From: Pontiellaceae bacterium B12227
Lineage (GTDB): Bacteria > Verrucomicrobiota > Kiritimatiellia > Kiritimatiellales > Pontiellaceae
DNA length: 64,000 nucleotides
Assembly (NCBI GenBank): GCA_029432775.1
Contig: JAROAZ010000013.1
Span: forward strand, 1 to 64,000
Direction of reading: 5' to 3'
Part shown: positions 61,601 through 64,000 of the stretch, piece by piece
Position numbering within the stretch: the stretch's first letter is position 1
Layout: the number at the start of each line of letters is the position of its first letter
Notes under the pieces: model-generated
What the model saw: the letters and a program-made list of their open reading frames with translations, nothing else
Databases searched by the model: none
What the model was told of the DNA's origin: nothing
Program-made: the position numbers and the translations under genes

Positions 61601-62408
61601 TCTCCTGATCGCAGTCCGATTCGATTGTGCGGTAAAGATAAACCGCTTCCATGCGCGATGGAGCCGGCCCGCGCGGCAGCAGGTTATAAAACCCATCCGC
61701 ATAATCCTTCCGCACCTCCCATTTCCGATCCAGATCCAGATAGCCGGGAAACGGCTTCATTTTATATTCGCCCGAAAGGTTGATTGAGGTAACGGCATTC
61801 ACCGAGTGCCGGATCGGCAGTGCTTTATACACCTCGATTTCGCGGACGGCGGGCGAACCGCCGAAATATTCAGAGATCCGTAGCTCAAGCCGCTTTGCCT
61901 TGACCGAAGGAAAAGTGACAACGATCTCGTTGCCCGTGTATTCCGCATGCTTCACCTCGGCTATCACATCGCCATCGGCCACCAGCGCAAACGACTTGGG
62001 TGCAAAGTTATGGTGTTTGTAGCCCGAGATGCGGACATTGCTGAACGACACCGCTTTCTTCCAATCCAGCTGCAGCACATATTCTTTGCCATGATCCTGA
62101 TCGTCCCAATACGTATCCGGATTTCCATCGTTCGCACCGCCGGGATTATGCCCCTGTGCCGGAATGCCGTCCGGACTCGAAGCCGTTGCGGAAAGCGCCA
62201 GGTTTTTCCGTTTCTCCGGCTGCTCCAGGGCAATGCCCAACGACTTGAAATAGTCCAGCTCCGGCCCAAAACGATATGCCAGCGTCCGGTCCATATTACC
62301 GAACTCCTCATCCTTGAAGGGGCCGATCACATGCCAGTCGCCGAGCTTCGGCTCGGCCGCACCAGCCGAAAAAGCCGCCAATAGTATAAAAACAAAAACG
62401 TTCTTCAT
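58626..62408 (-). CDS. secreted triheme protein with F5/8-type, TolB-like and hydrazine-synthase-alpha-like regions
   Basis: A 1260-residue exported protein. Signal peptide (VFVFILLAAFSAGAA); a discoidin/F5-8C-like module (about 60-200, NLALSATASSPDGIPAQGHN, DQDHGKEYVLQLDWKKAVSF); a carbohydrate-binding-like module with TIESDCDQEISIGLRFQDCY; a TolB/WD40-like propeller (about 500-760, INDMSLSFDGQTIFFSAKKK; DGRIMFTRWDYG); and a C-terminal region like the hydrazine synthase alpha-type domain of PVC bacteria. Three c-type heme sites are visible: CVGCH (Cys924), CIKCH (Cys980) and CADCH (Cys1116). It is probably a periplasmic or extracellular redox or binding protein; hydrazine chemistry is not implied. 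ATGA overlap with the IclR gene before and TGATG with the propeller gene after show a tight operon. Confidence 0.82.
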   Translation of the reverse strand: MKNVFVFILLAAFSAGAAEPKLGDWHVIGPFKDEEFGNMDRTLAYRFGPELDYFKSLGIALEQPEKRKNLALSATASSPDGIPAQGHNPGGANDGNPDTYWDDQDHGKEYVLQLDWKKAVSFSNVRISGYKHHNFAPKSFALVADGDVIAEVKHAEYTGNEIVVTFPSVKAKRLELRISEYFGGSPAVREIEVYKALPIRHSVNAVTSINLSGEYKMKPFPGYLDLDRKWEVRKDYADGFYNLLPRGPAPSRMEAVYLYRTIESDCDQEISIGLRFQDCYKVWLNGENVFTYDWMYAGCRYKKVDMRPLRLKKGTNHLLIKNVSRWAEHGFAFAVKGMHRIKDPFYCDINAVDQLTAADYLARFKFKAEPIPMYSPADYDIEKTLESFKATPAADQYDRKLKELQKKTEQALASGNALDAPAMKQEIDTFLEKEIQKLSPILFIKKPLHDQNAIAPYATYGSLPAAICMLDPSMPDAEPKVIFSEPEMRINDMSLSFDGQTIFFSAKKKNIAYGWNIYEVGVDGTGLKQITDGNTADISPIELPNGRLAFISTRANTWVECQGKHAGLLYSMARDGSDVRLLSANIDSDHSPRVTNDGRIMFTRWDYGVEKNVFARHGLWTVNPDGTNLQLVFGNTIEDPGGFWWAQPIPDRPEILSVFGPHHNHHAGMIGLVWNGNGPEAPRGAGYRWITRETPVYGDKTYADGYRTPFALNEKQFLVSYGGEKHRPEWVSPEPGNWKIKRPYDKYTPLKLLYLDAYGNEKIIYEAGDHLSCYNPWVVQPRKRPPVIADKVPPVAWNYSDPEEMNRTDAGADMTATMMLQDVYLGISEYVKRGEAKYIAVMEQVQKSRRMAGGEAWGHTPIIGRGTVHARRLIGLVPVEDDGSAFFKVPALRSVSLNVLDEDGRTLMRMGSDLHVMPHENLSCVGCHEQRELGYGAAPPNLGARAALRKAPVVPQKQGWGTQGLLDYCTVVQPVWDKHCIKCHSGPLPKGGVNLTGDKTRFHNQSYDQLVDRDIVDHLSVFSLDHDETTPKTVGAIVSRIDEFMDKTHCGSELSWDEKFRVYCWIDANVPYYATYDYATVGTAVRGIGARDAWESKSKDITWAQGDLQEISDRRCADCHERDALNQSWLPPLRMKVRSDLWGDKALTSHGFGTGKWNLVNKLGPEFRINLTNPSHSSFLQAPLAKAAGGAGMCSNEDGSPVFGSKDDPDYQKALRAIQFGGDRLEQYPRIDMMGKEAFMNPMPQCSPANNPGNTDCGGM

Positions 62409-63196
62409 TCTGCTCCCCCCAGCCGGGTTGAAATCATTGCTGCCGTTTGTTTGAGCAGTTCTCCATGTTCCTTAAAAACCGATACAGGAAAGCGGCTGCT
62501 CGGGCCCGTGACAACTAGGGCCGCAACCGGCGTTCCCTTTTCGCCGAATACCGGTGCGGACAGGCAATGGATGCCCTCAAGCTCCTCTCCGAGGTCGGAG
62601 GCAAATCCCGTCTTGCGCGCGGTTTCCAAGGCCTGGAAAAATCCCTTTTTGGTGGTGATGGTCCGGTTCGTGAATTTTTTAAATGAAAGCCTGGAAATCA
62701 TATCGTCAAGATCCTCCTTCTCCATGAAGGCCATCATCGCCTTACCGGGAGCCGATGAGTGCAGCTGAAAATGGGCACCCGTTTCCACGACCAGCCGCAA
62801 AGAGTGCGGACTGGGAACATAGTCGAGCACAATACCCTGGGCGCCCTCTATTGCACAAAGGGTAATGGTTTCCCGGATCTCATTGCGCAGTTTTTTCATG
62901 AGCGGCATGGAAACCTCGATCAGGCTCGTGTGCTTGAGCACATGATAGCTCATCGATAGCAGCTTGCGGCTCACGCTGAATGTTTTGGAATCTTCGTTGC
63001 GTTCGAGATAGCCACGCAGATGCAGCACGCCGGTCGCCCGGTAAACAAAATTTTTCGGAAGCTCCAACAGCCGGGCAATCTCTGAAGTGCCCAATCCCGC
63101 CGGATGCTCGGTCAATAATTCAAGAATGGTCAATCCACGCTCCAGATTGGTCATCTTGAATTCCGATATTTCTTCCTGTTTCACTTTAGCAATCAT
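62405..63196 (-). CDS. IclR-family transcriptional regulator
   Basis: Regulator of 263 residues. The N-terminal winged helix (about 15-75) reads MTNLERGLTILELLTEHPAGL, TSEIARLLELPKNFVYRAT and HLRGYLERNEDSKTFSVSRKL. The effector domain shows HLHSS-type HFQLHSSAPGKAMMAFM and a C-terminal GIHCLSAPVFGEKGTPVAALV, both IclR hallmarks. Its stop overlaps the ATG of the triheme gene (ATGA), so it is the first gene of that operon and probably controls it. A 15-bp perfect palindrome lies 16 bp upstream of its ATG and may be an autoregulatory site. FQALET near residue 187 is encoded by a dispersed palindrome. Confidence 0.94.
   Translation of the reverse strand: MIAKVKQEEISEFKMTNLERGLTILELLTEHPAGLGTSEIARLLELPKNFVYRATGVLHLRGYLERNEDSKTFSVSRKLLSMSYHVLKHTSLIEVSMPLMKKLRNEIRETITLCAIEGAQGIVLDYVPSPHSLRLVVETGAHFQLHSSAPGKAMMAFMEKEDLDDMISRLSFKKFTNRTITTKKGFFQALETARKTGFASDLGEELEGIHCLSAPVFGEKGTPVAALVVTGPSSRFPVSVFKEHGELLKQTAAMISTRLGGAE
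62623..62639. repeat. dispersed palindrome, coding copy
   Basis: TTTCCAAGGCCTGGAAA in the IclR-type gene; reads FQALE on the coding strand. Confidence 0.9.
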
Positions 63197-63211
63197 AAGG
63201 ACTCCAATATT

Positions 63212-63226
63212 TAGAACGACGTTCTA
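63212..63226. promoter_or_regulatory. perfect 15-bp palindrome upstream of the IclR-type gene
   Basis: TAGAACGACGTTCTA is fully symmetric about its central A and sits 16 bp upstream of the IclR ATG (63196). It fits the size and style of IclR-family operators, which are often 15-bp palindromes, so autoregulation is a reasonable guess. The divergent sulfatase at 63387 could share it. Confidence 0.55.
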
Positions 63227-63386
63227 TATTTCAGATTTTGGATACCAATGACATCATAATTTTCAAAAAGAGTGAGCCGGCACGTTAATTTGACGCAATA
63301 ACATATGTCCTTTGCGGAACTATGTATTTCGAGCCTGCGGAGCTTCCGGTATAAATTATTCGTATTTGTAATGAAAAGGAGCCCGT

Positions 63387-64000
63387 ATGAGACCACTTGC
63401 CTGCATTGCTTTAGCGTTGCTTATGACCACCACTGCTTTCGCCATGGGAAAAACTCCCGTAAAACAGCCCAACATCATTCTGTTCGTTACAGACGACCAT
63501 GGTTTGGATGCACTGGGTTGCTATGGAAATCCGATCATCAAAACGCCCAACATGGATCAACTGGCCGCCGATGGCGTACGCTTTACCCGGGCTTACTGCA
63601 CCAGCGCCAGCTGCGCCGCCAGCCGCTCCGTGATCCTGACCGGACAGTTCGGGCATGCCACCGGCTCCTACGGCCACGTGCACGACTACCACCACTTCAG
63701 CACGTTCGACAACGTGAAATCGCTTCCGGTCATGCTCTCAGCAGCAGGCTACCATACGGCCCAGATCGGCAAATACCATGTCGCCCCCGAATCAGTTTAT
63801 AAATTTGACGTGCGCTACAAATGCGACCCGCGCTCGACCATCGAAATGGCCGAAACCTGCAAGCCGGTGATTGAAGGCGACAAGCCGTTCTTCCTTTACT
63901 TCTGCCCGGACGACCCGCACCGCGGACATCCGTTCACGCCGGATCCGTGGGATGCTCCGAACTCGTTCGGCAACAAAACCGAAGCCTATCCGGGTGAAGT
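63387..64000 (+). CDS. secreted type I sulfatase, truncated by the window end (CAASR)
   Basis: The N-terminal 204 residues of a sulfatase that continues past the right edge; no stop occurs in this frame. ATG at 63387 follows AAAAGGAGCCC. Signal peptide MRPLACIALALLMTTTAFA, metal motif PNIILFVTDDHGLDALGCYG, and formylglycine Cys76 in CAASR, the alanine variant also seen at 1375 (CSASR). SAAGYHTAQIGKYHV and FFLYFCPDDPHRGHP are typical of the heparan-N-sulfatase-like branch. It is divergent from the IclR operon, and the 190-bp region between them contains the 15-bp palindrome. The second metal site lies beyond the window. Confidence 0.92.
   Translation, partial: MRPLACIALALLMTTTAFAMGKTPVKQPNIILFVTDDHGLDALGCYGNPIIKTPNMDQLAADGVRFTRAYCTSASCAASRSVILTGQFGHATGSYGHVHDYHHFSTFDNVKSLPVMLSAAGYHTAQIGKYHVAPESVYKFDVRYKCDPRSTIEMAETCKPVIEGDKPFFLYFCPDDPHRGHPFTPDPWDAPNSFGNKTEAYPGE

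Noticed and set aside
1..64000. CRISPR arrays, rRNA genes, full tRNA genes, prophage or transposase genes
   Set aside because: None were seen on either strand; no regularly spaced repeats, no integrase or transposase motifs.

Overview
The window looks like an accessory carbohydrate island from an anaerobic marine or gut bacterium of the PVC group, most like Kiritimatiellota (Pontiella-type). The evidence is indirect. There are 11 secreted type I sulfatases in 64 kb, all with a cysteine at the formylglycine position. They are mixed with fucosidases, agarase/porphyranase-like enzymes, beta-helix proteins, Tat-exported Gfo/Idh/MocA oxidoreductases, a PEP-CTERM protein and a hydrazine-synthase-alpha-like multiheme protein. 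Almost every enzyme carries an export signal, so the island is built to desulfate and break down a sulfated, fucose- and galactose-rich polysaccharide (algal galactans, fucoidan or mucin-like glycans) outside the cytoplasm. The taxon and substrate are inferences. Layout: 0-4.3 kb holds an esterase and two sulfatases (+). 4.4-10.8 kb holds a beta-propeller glycosidase-like protein and three sulfatases (-). 11-12.4 kb is an iduronate-2-sulfatase-like gene (+). 12.4-16.9 kb holds a modular propeller glycosidase, a DUF1080 hydrolase and a Tat oxidoreductase (-). 17.2-24.6 kb holds a PEP-CTERM protein, a 1139-residue FnIII protein and a NarL-type two-component pair (-). 24.6-37.8 kb holds two GH86-like proteins, two DUF5060 glycosidases and a tandem pair of beta-helix proteins (-). 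37.9-41.2 kb holds an oxidoreductase, a URO-D-like protein and a divergent AraC regulator. 41.2-47.3 kb holds a sulfatase, a propeller glycosidase and two GH29 fucosidases (-), with a divergent LacI regulator that has twin 19-bp sites. 48.6-57.6 kb is a + strand run: three sulfatases, a third GH29, a PQQ-like propeller, a sialate-O-acetylesterase-like esterase and a small lectin-fold protein. 57.7-63.2 kb is a minus-strand, overlap-coupled operon: IclR regulator, triheme protein, propeller. A truncated sulfatase runs off the right edge. No sulfatase maturase, exosortase or SusCD pair is present in the window. The strongest unexplained signal is a dispersed 17-bp palindrome, TTTCCAANNNTTGGAAA (core TTCCA-N5-TGGAA). 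Reading both strands I count 27 exact cores; the chance expectation is about 0.06. Four lie in gaps just upstream of start codons and 23 lie inside genes, where all three reading frames are used about equally: FQxLE 8 times, S-x-x-W-K/N 8 times, P-x-x-G 7 times. That pattern points to selection or spread at the DNA level across unrelated proteins. Other structured elements are multi-stem intergenic repeats, an inverted repeat that has become the N-terminal part of a signal peptide, and several candidate operators.
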